DNA of 64,000 nucleotides from Thunnus maccoyii (taxonomy: Eukaryota > Chordata > Actinopteri > Scombriformes > Scombridae). The stretch lies in the NCBI RefSeq assembly GCF_910596095.1, contig NC_056539.1:27550501-27614500 (forward strand). The letters are read 5' to 3'. Position numbers and translations under genes: made by a program. Positions 28,501 through 40,300 of the stretch are shown here, in pieces. Every line of letters begins with the position of its first letter. Position 1 is the stretch's first letter. A model generated the notes under the pieces. The model was not told the origin of the DNA. It did not search any database and was given only the letters and a program-made list of their open reading frames with translations.

Positions 28501-31500
28501 GACAGGGTGCAGGATTTGGAAGTGGAGTTGCATGTGAGGTTCTGGTCGCTCATCACATGGTACTGAATGGATCCATAAACATCCTGCTCCAGTTCCCAGG
28601 ACACAGACAGTCCAGCCAGGCTATTATTCATCACCACAGAGACATTGACAGAAGCTGGTGTTGGAGGTCCTGTTAACAGACAGAGACAAAACATAATGGC
28701 GCATCGCATAATGCAATCAGTTTACATATATTCTTTGAGACAGTACGTTTCTCCACTGCATTTCAGTGCATATTGTGCTCTTTATTCTATGTATTTATTA
28801 GATGACTGTAGTTAATAATTAGATTAAAATGTTACAGACATTAATCTATAAAAATATGACATATAGCTAGAGATTAAACTACCCAAAACAGAAACCCACT
28901 ATAGCAGCATTAAAATAATGCTTACATGTCAAAGAATAATTTATGTAATTGTGTGAAAGGGAACATTATTCACTATGAGCCTGTAGCATCAATACTGATG
29001 TGATTATCTTTGAAATTATTTTGACGGCATTTGTGTTTGTAGAAAAACCTTTCAGCTGCAGCGTGAAACTTTACATACAAGTGAACATCTGTAACATTCA
29101 AGCCCTTGCCAAATGAGTTCACATAATGATGATTAAGCCTATAACTGCTAGATAAATCTCTCTGTATTTCACAATTTACAGAGTTTTAAAATCTGATGTC
29201 GGTGGCGACATTCCTGCACTGGCCGGATGAATGCATACTGCGCATGTTCTATTGGCAGAACATGCACAACAGACTTACACTGGCTGAGTGGCTAACTTCC
29301 GCTTAGCCTTCTGCTAACTTGAATGGGGATCAAGTGTGACTCTTCTAGACCTTCCAAATGTTATTGGACCGAGTGGATCAAATTCTAATAGTAAAATAAA
29401 TCATTTTGCGGGGATTGAATGATGCTCAAAACAATTTATCCACTGTTCTACAAAATACAACAGTAGCAATGCAGTTGGCTACAGCGAAGCCTATGACGTA
29501 AGCACGTGTTGACAGTGTTTTTGTAATTACTCTCACTGCCAGAAGGGGGAGACAAACTCCAGCTTTAAAAGATAGTGACGTAAGCACATCACATACACAT
29601 TACTGAACCTCACAGGGTATAAGAACTGTCTCAGTGCTTTCTTACGTGTTGTCTGGTTGATGTACAAACTGCCCTCTCCCTGTCGGCCCTCAGGATCCCA
29701 GGCAAAACCTCTGATCATGTAGAGTGAGCCGGCATCCAGGCCAGAGATGGTCAAATTGGTGTTGGTGGTGTTCTGCTTCATGTTGGTGCTTGAGCCAAAC
29801 TTGTATATAGACAGGGTATACTGGACGGCGTTGGCAACAGGGGCCCAGGATACAACAATGCTGTCGTTGCTGGGAGAGGAGGTGGAGAGCTGAGGAGGAG
29901 GCAAAACTGTGGAGGAGAGCAAAGTTTGACAAGTTTTACATGAATGAGGTACTTTGAGAGATCAAGACTGTACTAGCCCACTTTTTACAGGCAAGGAAGA
30001 AGTACTCCATAGTCACAAAGGAGGCTCTGTGCAATAGATAAATGTTATAGTAATTTCATGATACATGGATGACAAATAACTCTGCTGGGTTGTGATTAAA
30101 ATCCCCAAATGTTTCATCTAAGATTATCTGCATGTCTGGAAATTTTCCCAGTGAGGTACAAATGAACACCGATAAAGTCACTTTAGGGGTTAGAGGTCGT
30201 GCATTAAGTCTTTTGGTTTTTGGCAAGTCGAAGTCAAGCCTCCAGGTTAAAATTGTCAGACCTGTTGATTTACTATTTGTTGCAGCCTTAAAGTACTCAT
30301 ATGATGGAATAATACTACGTTTCCCTGTGGGTAAAACTAAAGGGTATAAACTAAGCTAAAAGAATTAAAGTCTTAAAACTAGATTTCGACACAGGGTAAG
30401 GGATCTCACCTATCTCAAGTGTGGGAATTTAAATTAAAAAGTGAAAAACTTCTTTCTCCTTATACCTTTTTTATGTTTTTGGTTTCCAACATGTGACTGA
30501 AAAGCATGTCTTTATATTTTGAACATGTAAAGATACAAATAAATGCATGTATGATTCTAAAATACAATCTAACATACAGTATATAGCCTATGTTCCTGAA
30601 ATAAGATGAAATCCTGTATATAGAAAATAATAAACAAAAAATGGTGAAACTGATTACTGTTTGTTTTTTTGGCTCATGTGGATCAGATTTGCCCCCCCGG
30701 GGTGGGGGTGGGGGTAAGAGGTGACGGCTATGTACTCATGTTGAGGTCAACTCTTTGTGTTTTACATAGAAGGGTCAGGTATAGTTACCACTGACACAAG
30801 AGAGGCCCTGAGGGGTGCTGATGCATTTCTTGTATAAGAAAAACCTGGATTTGCACAAATACTGAACCTGGGTTTGACTGAAGACGTATATAGTGTATAA
30901 CTGTGTATAGTTCCTCTGCTGTGAGACAATGAGGCAGATCAAGTGACCTCTGCAGGGCATGGGAAGTGATGAGAAAAGTACTCAGTGTTTCTCAATGAAT
31001 GTGTGACTCATTTCTACACAGAAGCAGGCTACTGGGTGTTATTTTTGAATTTTTGGACTGAATTAACTCATGAGGTTTTGTTTTGTAGCTGTGAAAGTGG
31101 ACTTTTTTTATATAAAATCTCACATTCTGCACACAAACATACTGTGACATACAACAGTACCTGTCTTTTCAGTCACAGGAAGTGACGGCTGGCTGCGACC
31201 TCCACTGTTCACAGCTATGATGCTGAGCGAGTACTCAGTGTACGGTGTGAGGAACCCGATCTCAGCGGGGGAGGAGTACACTGTGTCTTCTCTGTAGAAG
31301 CCATTGGCACTCTGGACTCGTATGATGTAATGAGTCGCCCCGGTCTTCAAGCTGAACCCCACCATCAAGGTCTGGCTATCCTTCGGCTTCACTGTCTGGA
31401 TGGGATCCATCATCTCGGGGGCTGAAATAGTCACAGTCAGTTCAGATCAGAGATGGTATCTAAGAAGAGGACACACACTGTAAAATTTTACCTCAAATAA

Positions 31501-32732
31501 GAACATTTGATAAATGATAGATGGCTGTGGGTCCCAATGTTACCTACAAACCATGATTGTAACCATGAGTGTAACTACAAAAAATTCTCCTTTTAAGATA
31601 TTTTCATTTCATTTAAGGGGTCAAATATTTATTTTATCTTGTAAACCAAATTTAAGTCAAAGACAGTGACTCCTATGTGGTCCTCTGCTCAGTGTACATT
31701 GGCCAAGTATCCATCATCAGCCTCCAATTTTATGATATTTATCTGTTTAAGTTATTCCAACAATAGTTTTTATACTGGATCCACTATAGCTTTTTCCAGT
31801 GAAATGGTGTGTCTGAATATACCAGTTTAAACTGTACAATACCAGACAAATTTTAAAAAGTCAAAAAGGCAAAATAAGTAATACTGAAAACAAGAATTTA
31901 TAGCAACAAACACTGGTTTGTTTTTGAAATATGAAAATAAAATGACAATTTATCACTAAATAGAATATTCTGCCTTTCAGTTCTTAACAGTACAGGTTTA
32001 GACAGAAGTGTATCTCACCTGTTGATGACTCAATATGTGCACTGCTCAGTACTCCTTGGGAATTATCCAAAGCTTCGACTGTGAAGGCATACACGATGTT
32101 CGGGGACAGAGAGTTGACAGAGCCCATCACTGTGTTGGGACCAAACTGGGCAAAAGCAATGGGGGTGTTCTGTGAGCTTTTGGGGGCGACGGTGATCTTG
32201 TATGAGCTGGCTCCAGAGTACCTGGTCCATTTGAGAATCGCAGTCTTGGATGTTACCGAGAACACGGATACTGTGATAGCTGATGAGGGAGATGAAAGAA
32301 GTTGAGGTTATCATAGCATCGTGGATTTGATTACACATAAATGTAGGATAACTATCAAGGTTTGTACTCCTTCACCCTCATATACTGCAGTGATACAAAT
32401 AACTACAGTGAATATATATGGTAAAAGTAAACATACACTACCTGATTGTGCTGCAGCCTGCAAATTTGAGAAAATGAGAAAAAATGATCAACAACAATTT
32501 AATGTAGTTTTATAAAAATACAAATGTTATACTGTGTTTATTCCAGACTGTTATTGCTATGTTAACAACATATTATGTACTTTCTCCATTACATTATGCT
32601 CTTCTCTTTTATCAGCAAAATTCTTGTGCCTGAATTTGAAATAATCTATATCTTATTACAATTTTTCCATTACTTTACCTGTGAACATATGCCCAGCAAG
32701 CTAAAAATCACCAGCCACTTCATTGTGCCCAT
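22538..32732 (-). CDS. fndc7: Fibronectin type III domain-containing protein 7
   Basis: Fourteen exons on the minus strand: 32732-32679, 32457-32442, 32279-32019, 31421-31161, 29906-29646, 28669-28406, 28051-27797, 27713-27456, 26834-26580, 25576-25322, 24435-24175, 23838-23809, 23007-22980, 22583-22538. Total 2505 bases, 834 residues plus TGA, all phases consistent. Exon 1 gives the signal peptide MGTMKWLVIFSLLGICSQ; a second in-frame ATG lies at 32723. Nine FN3 domains follow: three Cys-poor, then six with paired cysteines. The last begins ACCPSGVRLYR and is followed by the short exon VTCSGSNVGT. Both resemble the end of mammalian FNDC7 as I remember it, so this is the likely orthologue, with one extra N-terminal FN3. 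The tail ends in a run of serines; the last two tiny exons are the least certain part. No transmembrane segment is seen, so it is probably secreted. It is divergent from stxbp3, whose start lies 1.6 kb away. Confidence 0.9.
23115..23690 (+). mobile_element. L1-type LINE ORF2 3'-end relic
   Basis: The open frame 23121-23471 translates to a protein resembling the C-terminus of fish L1 ORF2: CWHGCKVEGTLMNLLCYC, then SAKRIILMNWK. An AT-rich tail ending TTAAAAAATAATA follows. It is truncated at its 5' side and lies in the last-but-one intron of fndc7, antisense to that gene. Confidence 0.75.
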
Positions 32733-33284
32733 TCTTCACGTCTGTCTCTTGAAACACTCCTCTCACAATTTCTCACACCTGACAGTTAATATTTGATGTT
32801 TTAAAATGCTTCACTCTTTACCGTTTTACCTTTTCTTTAACATATCTGGTGTCTGTGTTGGTTGAAATACCTGTATCTGGACCCTCCCAGTGGAGGCAAA
32901 TGTCCAATCATGCCGAGGCAGAGACATGCACCTTGGGGCAGGTGCAGGGTAGCATGAGAGGGAAAAAGACACCCTTTCTAGCTATGGGCTAGATATTCTA
33001 TATTCAGGGATGTAGTCAAGGCACCACAAAATGTGGAATGTATAGGGGTCTGGCAAAGGAACTGGACTTCCCCTAGAAGCCTTAAATTACACCTGAATGT
33101 GAAAGTAGTCTAAATTTATGATTATTTTTCACAATTATAGATGCTTATTTCCACCAGGAAATGGAAAAAAATGTTAGAAATAAAAGTGTAAGTCAAAATT
33201 GAAATAACAAGTCAAAAATATTTGACAGTCTTTAAAGTAAAATTATGAGTTAAATTATAACTACATTATGAGATAGTAGGTCAA

Positions 33285-33440
33285 ACTTAAAATAACATAA
33301 CTGAGATATCATAATTCATAATTATGACTTAATATTTCATAATCCTGGCTTTTAAAGTGAATATTTAGACTAATTACCTCATAATTATGACTTATATCTC
33401 ATAATTTTGGCGTGATATTTCAAGATTATGATTTAGAAAG
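33285..33440. repeat. AT-rich TCATAATTATGA simple repeat
   Basis: CATAATTATGACTT and variants (TCATAATTTTGG, ATCATAATTCATAA) recur in the fndc7-stxbp3 intergenic region, giving a low-complexity, partly palindromic stretch. Confidence 0.6.
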
Positions 33441-33622
33441 TAAACGTTTTTACTCAGTATCTCATCCTTTTATTTATTTATTTATTTTTCAATTTCACTA
33501 ACCTTTCATTTGTTTTGCCTCTCTCCCTGGGGAAAATTATCTCCCATGTTCATTCATATTCATATTCCTATTCCTATCTAAATTATAAACAAAAATGCCA
33601 GAAAAACTAGATAGATAGAGAT

Positions 33623-34076
33623 GTTTTCAGTTTTGGGACTTTTTCTGTAATCCTTGATTTTTGCTGAAATACTGGATCATTTGAACATTTATTGAAATGA
33701 AACCATGTGAGAAGTTTAGAGGGAATAATCACTATTTGGTGGAGCTGTTAACAACTCATAGACATCTGAAATATGACCCCGACTACACACTACTTTTTGT
33801 AAGACGTCAAAAGCCATCTTTAACATCTTAGTAATCATCTTTAACAATGTGTTGTATTTTAAAATCTTGTTATATTATCCATTGTGTTAAATCTTCAGCT
33901 GAAAAGTAACTAAAGCTGTCAAATAAATGTAGTGGAATGGAAAGTACAATATTTCCCTCTGAAATGTAGTGGAGTGGAAGGATAAAGTAGAATACAATGG
34001 AAAATTCAAGTAAAGTACAAGTACCTCGAAACTGTACTTTAGTTAACTTGAGTTAATGTATTTACTTACTTTCCTC
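33623..34076. repeat. Dispersed repeat, copy 1
   Basis: Shares long near-identical blocks with 55780-56312, including AAGCTGTCAAATAAATGTAG and ACAATATTTCCCTCTGAAAT and the flanking TTTTGTAAGACGTCAAAAGC. It lies 285 bases upstream of the stxbp3 ATG. Confidence 0.9.
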
Positions 34077-34145
34077 AACTGAGGACAGGAAGTACAGACA
34101 CACCACACAAACCACACTACATTACACACCCACACACACACAAAC

Positions 34146-34147
<2 letters not shown>

Positions 34148-34179
<32 letters not shown>
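34148..34179. repeat. (AC)16 microsatellite
   Basis: A pure AC run about 180 bases upstream of the stxbp3 ATG, just before the CpG-containing promoter segment. Confidence 0.95.
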
Positions 34180-34184
<5 letters not shown>

Positions 34185-34298
34185 ACACCAAACCAAAAGC
34201 AGAGAACTAGATGGGGATTTAGGAAATTTGCGTTCGTGGATAAAAAAACAAACAAACAAAAAAACTACAGCGCCCCGTCGCACACTTGTTGACGTTGA

Positions 34299-34306
34299 TG
34301 ACGTCA
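34299..34306. promoter_or_regulatory. stxbp3: CRE (CREB/ATF site) upstream of stxbp3
   Basis: A perfect palindromic TGACGTCA lies 55 bases upstream of the stxbp3 ATG in a locally GC-rich stretch (CGCCCCGTCGC at 34271-34281). The site is seen directly. Its function as a promoter element is inferred from position. Confidence 0.5.
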
Positions 34307-34360
34307 GAGAGCGAGGACACACGGGACAGGAAGAGGCGCAGAGGAAAAAAAAGAAACAAG

Positions 34361-37300
34361 ATGGCAACTGGCTCGGATCACGGGCTGAAAAGAATAGTTT
34401 GGAAAAGTAAGTGAATTCCACCGGAGGAATGTTTTTGTCGTACGTGTAAAACAGCGTAACAAGTCGCAGTCATAACGTAGAGACTTTTAACTCCATGTTT
34501 TATGTTTTAAAAGAACTGTTGCTTCCTTTGTGACTTTGCATCTGAGAATGACAGTTAACGTTAGCAACTTTCATTCTAATATTTTCTGCAACGGAAGTTT
34601 ACAAAATTTGAACTGAGGGGCTCGACAGGGGAAAGATAGCAGACTAAACTTACACTTGGACTACATCTTGACGCTGTTGTGTATCGTAGCTTTACTGACA
34701 TCCACTTTTGGGAAAAGTAGTCCCGAGTGTGAGGTCACTTTCTTTCGCCTGGAGCCCCACCTCAGATCTGCTGGCTAACAGTCACCACAACACTGTTTCT
34801 TTGAATAAGGTCGACTTAACTGACACAAACCTAACGTCAACAAACTGACACCTTTTAAACATGCTTTGTGTCGAAGTCTGTTTCTCCTTCGAGTAACATC
34901 AGTGTTAGGTGGTGTTTTGGTTGTTTAGCCGTTGTAGAGATGACCGGCTGGGGTTAAAGGAAAGGTTTATTTTCCAAGCGTGTCTTAAAACAACACTCAG
35001 GTGCTCATAGGAACACTGAAAGAGGGTTTTCCTCGCTGTAATCATTTCTCTTGCTCATACTCGCTATTAAAAGATCCCCTTCATAAGTGCTTTCAGTGTA
35101 AGTGATGGGGGCCAAAATCCACAGTGTGCCCACACAGTCATTTTGTGCGAAAATGCTTTTAAAAGTTTATCTGACGCTTATATGAGGCTTCAGCAATCTG
35201 TGAGTTAGTAATGAAAAGGGGATATCTGGCACGTTAACAGTCTGTTTAGCATAAATTCCCTCTTTGTGTTTCCTCAGACAGTGTTTCCCTGTTGAGCTGT
35301 GGTGGAAGTATAGTAACAAAAAGAGGGACTTCAGCACTAGAAACACTGTAACGTTGAAAGATGTCTATTTGATTTGACTAATTTGGACGGCTGTAGCTTC
35401 ATATAATTTTCAGATAAACCTTAAAATACATTTTTTCACAGGAGGATTGTGGATTTTAGCCCCCATCACTCAGATTGTAAGTGCATTATGAAGGGATCCT
35501 CTAGTGGCCGGTATGAACAGGAGAAATTATTATGGCTAGAAAAACCTGTTTCAATGTTCATTTGGGCTCCTGGCTATTGTTTTAAGACAGACTTGAAAAA
35601 TTGTGAACCTGTCCTTTAAGGGCTTTGAATAGTTTAAATAGGAGGACACTCAGTTTCTATTTTATTAGGTACTTAAAACTAATGTCATCTTAGAGCTACA
35701 ACAACCTTCATGAAGGTTATAATATTCAGTTTCAGCCTCCGGAAAATGATCATAAAGTTGATTCAACACCTCTCTACTAAAAGTGAGCATTATAACCTTC
35801 ATGAAGGTAGGATCTATTAGAGAGCTGTTGTATTAGACTGCTTTAGTCTTAGCTAGGTACGTAAAAAACTGGCAACTGAGTGTAAATAGATGAAGAAACA
35901 GCTGGCTTGATTTTTACACTCTTATCATACCTATACTGAACCAAAGTGGGAAAGTATCTTGTCAAACAACACAGACACACATCTGTTTATGTGGTTGGGC
36001 ATATATAATGTTACTACCGATATAGGGATGCAAAATTAACTTTTTTGTCCACTGGCCAAATGTCTGGTGAATGTTCAAATTTAACAGCCACTCCATAGAT
36101 TATCATTGATTTTTTGACTGGTGAGTGAAGCAAATCTATCAACCATGTGCATATTTTACCAGCATTTGACTGGTGCTAGTTTTGTGCTGTAACTGATTCA
36201 TCATTCTTTCCAGTCACTATTAGGTCTGTAATTTCACAATGATGTCCAGAATTTGCTGAAATACACTAACCACTGTCCAGTATTTGAGCAACAACTAGCC
36301 TGTAACCTATAAATATGTTGTGTTTTTACTTGATCATCACATTGTTTTCTGTCTGTCACAAGCTTTTTAGCACTATGTTGTTTGTGATATGTTCTATGTC
36401 TCTTACAGGGATAAGAGATACAATTATTGCAGACTGCAGAAAATCAGAAGTATGGAAGGTAGGACAACGCTATGTGTACTCAATAAAGAGTCCTAAGACT
36501 CATATATATGGACAGCCTCCACATCCCAGCTCTGCTTTTTATGGGATTAATGGGAAATATATAGTGCTACTACTTTTCATGTGGGGCTACGTAACCTGAA
36601 AACATATCACACTGTGGTACATCATTGGACTGACAACTACCCTGTCATATTCTTTACAGATATTAATTCTGGACCCTTTCACCACCAAGATCCTTTCATC
36701 ATGCTGCAAAATGTCCGATCTGATGTCAGAGAAAATAACAAGTAGGCTATGTTTTGCATCACAGAAAAAAAAACAACATAATTTTGGTCATAGAAATCCA
36801 CATGCTCAGGTATGTGGATTTCTGTAGCTACTCTCTTAAACTTTATATCTTGTTTCTTTAGTTGTGGAGGATCTGTACAAAAGCAGAGAGCCTGTTCCAG
36901 AAATGAAGGCCATCTACTTCATTACACCCACAGCTAAGGTTTGTCATGACAGCTCTGTGATGACCCTATTGTATTTGCATTGCATTGCATTGGTAAGTCA
37001 AACTCAGCTGCGATTTCTCAACTTTTTTTTTCTTTAGTGTGTGGATGCCTTTATTGCTGACTTCAAGCCCAAACCCAAGTATAAAGCAGCATATGTTTAT
37101 TTCACTGACTGTAAGTAACTTATAAATCATTGCAATAGCAAAATAACTGACAAAAATATTTTTAACTAGCATATTCAAGATGGGTTTTTTTTGATGATTT
37201 TTACACAAACTAAAAGTGTTTTTTGTCCATCAGACTGCCCTGATGATCTGTTCAACAATATGAAGCTGTACTGTGCAAAGTACATACGAGTCTGTAAGGA

Positions 37301-40300
37301 AATAAACATATCCTTCATGCCACAAGAGGCACAAGTAAGTGTTTGCAGAGTGTGATCTTTTCTGTTCTTTTGTAATGTTCCATTTCCTCTTTTTATCCAC
37401 GCTGTGTGGTTACTTGCTTACTGAAGAAAAATTCCCTTGTTTTAGTGTTATGTTTTAAGTTATGTTTCTACTCTGAGGAAGAGATCTGCAGTGTTCTGAC
37501 ATAATCACCATTGGGCGTTAGTCACTTGCTTTCTGTATTTTGAAAAAACAAAAAGGTCTTAGGATTCTCCATTATTTTGAAATTTTACAAAGGAAATTAG
37601 AGTATTTTTTATTTCTGTTGCTTTGATATTGAGGTATTGAGCTCTAGAGTGGGAAAAATGATTAAAAACACATGCTGCTTTATTATATAATTACACACAG
37701 CCTCATCCATAAGTTAAATATCAAAATGAAACACAAAATTTCACTGAAATTTCAGATTTTTTTGACTTTTGATGCTTTTCAGGTGTTCACATGTGATAAT
37801 CCGGGAGCCTTCCAGAGCATCTACAGCCCCAACAGTCAGGACAAAAAGAAGACACTGGAGACGCTCGCAGACCAGCTCGTCACACTCTGTGCCACGTTGG
37901 ACGAGTACCCAGGAGTCAGATACAAGAAGTAAGTCAGAGAAGATTTAGTTACTCAGCTTATAACACACCTCAGCCCCCAAGCAGAGTGAGACCTTTTTAT
38001 GAGAAATGTTTAAGCTGAAACCATAGGATATGTTACCTAACTGTGGTAGAAAGTGAGACTTCAGTGCTTCACTTTGCTCTCGCTTACAGTAGCTTAAAAG
38101 ATGGCAGATTAAGTTTAAAAGTAAAGCCAAGAAAAAGCATTGTGTGGTGTTCATGAATCTACGTAAAACATGATTTTGTTGATTTTTCTTGCCAAATAGC
38201 TGGTGAAAGATTTGTCAGTTTGACGTTTGATCTGTTACAACTGCTGGATTAACTAACATTGGTATCAATGCGTTCTTGATATGTGTTGACTTGACTGTGA
38301 TAACTCACTGTTAACAATTTATATCATAACCAGAGACAGCAACATGGAGAACGCCAAGAGCCTTGCAGAGCTGGTGGACACCAAGCTGGCCAGACACTAT
38401 GAGTTGGATGACAGTGGCAAGAAAAAGGTGAGACACAAAGAAGATGTCAACAAAGAATGTTTAAAGAATAAACAAGGGCTTAGCACTGGGAGTAAAGGGG
38501 AACCTGAAAATACTGAATGGCTTAACACAGGTTACACACTATATTATGTAAAAGAAAAAAAATCCCACTGTCCTGTGGACTTTTTTATATAATACAGTTT
38601 CATATTTTGTATTCCCCTCTCCCAACAGGGAAAGACCCAGGCCCAGCTGCTGATAGTGGAAAGAGGCTTTGACCCCGTCAGCCCCATCCTGCATGAGCTG
38701 ACCTACCAGGCCATGTCCTACGACCTCATCGATATCCAAAATGACACATACAAGTAATGGAAGCTTTTCATACTGTATCTCATTGTATTTAGTCTTTCAC
38801 ATAACAAGCTATTTTACGAATTCAATGTTTTCGTGGCCAGGTACAAGTCTAAAGACGGCTCAGAGAAGCAGGCCCTGCTGAATGAGGACGACATGCTCTG
38901 GATTAAGCTGAGGCACAAGCACATCGCTGAGGTGTCAGAGTAAGTGTGAGAGATCGGAGGGAGAGAGTCGGGATAGACTGAAGGTCGTTAGACGCTTCCT
39001 GTTTCCTCACCGTTTGTTTTACCTACATTTTTCTCGCACTAGACTAATCCCCAAGATGGTGAAGGAAATATCTGCTAGCAAGAAACAACCAGATGGAAAG
39101 GTACAGCACTGCGGTTTCTTCTTATATGCTCTCCTGAGCTTTTGAACTGTGTATTTCATACCTGTGTAAACATTACAATCATTTTTTTCCAGATCTCAAT
39201 CAGCAATTTGGCCCAACTAATGAAGAAGATGCCATCATTCCGTAAACAGCTCACTGAGGTATGCAGTACTAATTAAATTGGTCTTGGTTTGGTATCTCAA
39301 CCAAGACGGGATTTGCAACTTTGCACTAAGCTCTAATAATAGAGCTAAGTGATCATTTTGTCATGGTTGGGTGTGGCCTCCAAAGCCTGTTATTATGTGA
39401 ATTGGACTTTGTCACGTCTTTAGAAGCAAGGCAGAATAGATAGTCATTCTTTCTTGCCACTGTCACAAATAACTTTGTCCTTCCCCAAAAGAAATCCTCT
39501 TAAAACTCCATTAACAATGCTAGCATAGCAACTATAACCACACAATGTTGTCATCATTGTTAATTGTTCTCTCTGTCTTAATTCTAGAAAGCTGTTCATC
39601 TGCAGTTGGCTGAAGACTGCATGAAGCAATTCTCAAACCATGTGGAGAAACTCTGCAAAGCTGAGCAGGTCTGTCTGAGCTTTGTCATCTGTTTTTATGG
39701 AACAAGTGCCAAATTTTTTTATTATCACTTTTCTTTGTTTGAAAAGTGGGTGGGCGGCTGTTTAGGAAGTTAGAAGGCCTTATGACCACACTTGCCCTGA
39801 TGAAGTGTCACTGACTGCTACCAGCTCCAGAGTACTATTTCTGTAGCCGAGCCTGACCTCTGATATCCTCCAGAGGAGACACTCAGTAGATGTTAATTAG
39901 ACTGGTCAGGTAATAGATGTGAAATATGTGGAGTTTTATGAATTATTATTGTAAAGTGCAAACATTCTCAGTATTCACAATATATACTCAAAAGCTAAAA
40001 ATGGTTTGTTGATGTGTAGGACCTTGCAATGGGGTCAGACGTGGAAGGGGTGAAGGTGAAGGATCCCATGAGGACCCTGCTGCCTGTGCTGCTCCACCCG
40101 TACAGCACCCATGACAAGATCAGAGCTGTGCTGCTCTACATCTTCAGCCTCAATGGTACGACAGTGATCTTCTTCAGCAGACTTGTCTTTTTTTACTGTC
40201 TGTTCTTTGGCACTCTGTAAAGCAGACTCTTTTCTTTTCCCATTTATTTTTTAAGACAAGAAGAGGTACCAAGAGACTTTTTATGAACAGCGAGGCGACC

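Larger units (their letters stand above)
32733..34298. other. Divergent intergenic region fndc7 / stxbp3
   Basis: About 1.6 kb shared upstream region, mostly repeats: TCATAATTATGA stretch, dispersed repeat copy 1 and an AC run. The proximal stxbp3 promoter begins near 34260. Confidence 0.7.

Noticed and set aside
36018-36300. Possible interspersed repeat in stxbp3 intron 1 (TTTGACTGGTG recurrences)
   Set aside because: Only a short word recurs; no ends or target duplications could be defined.
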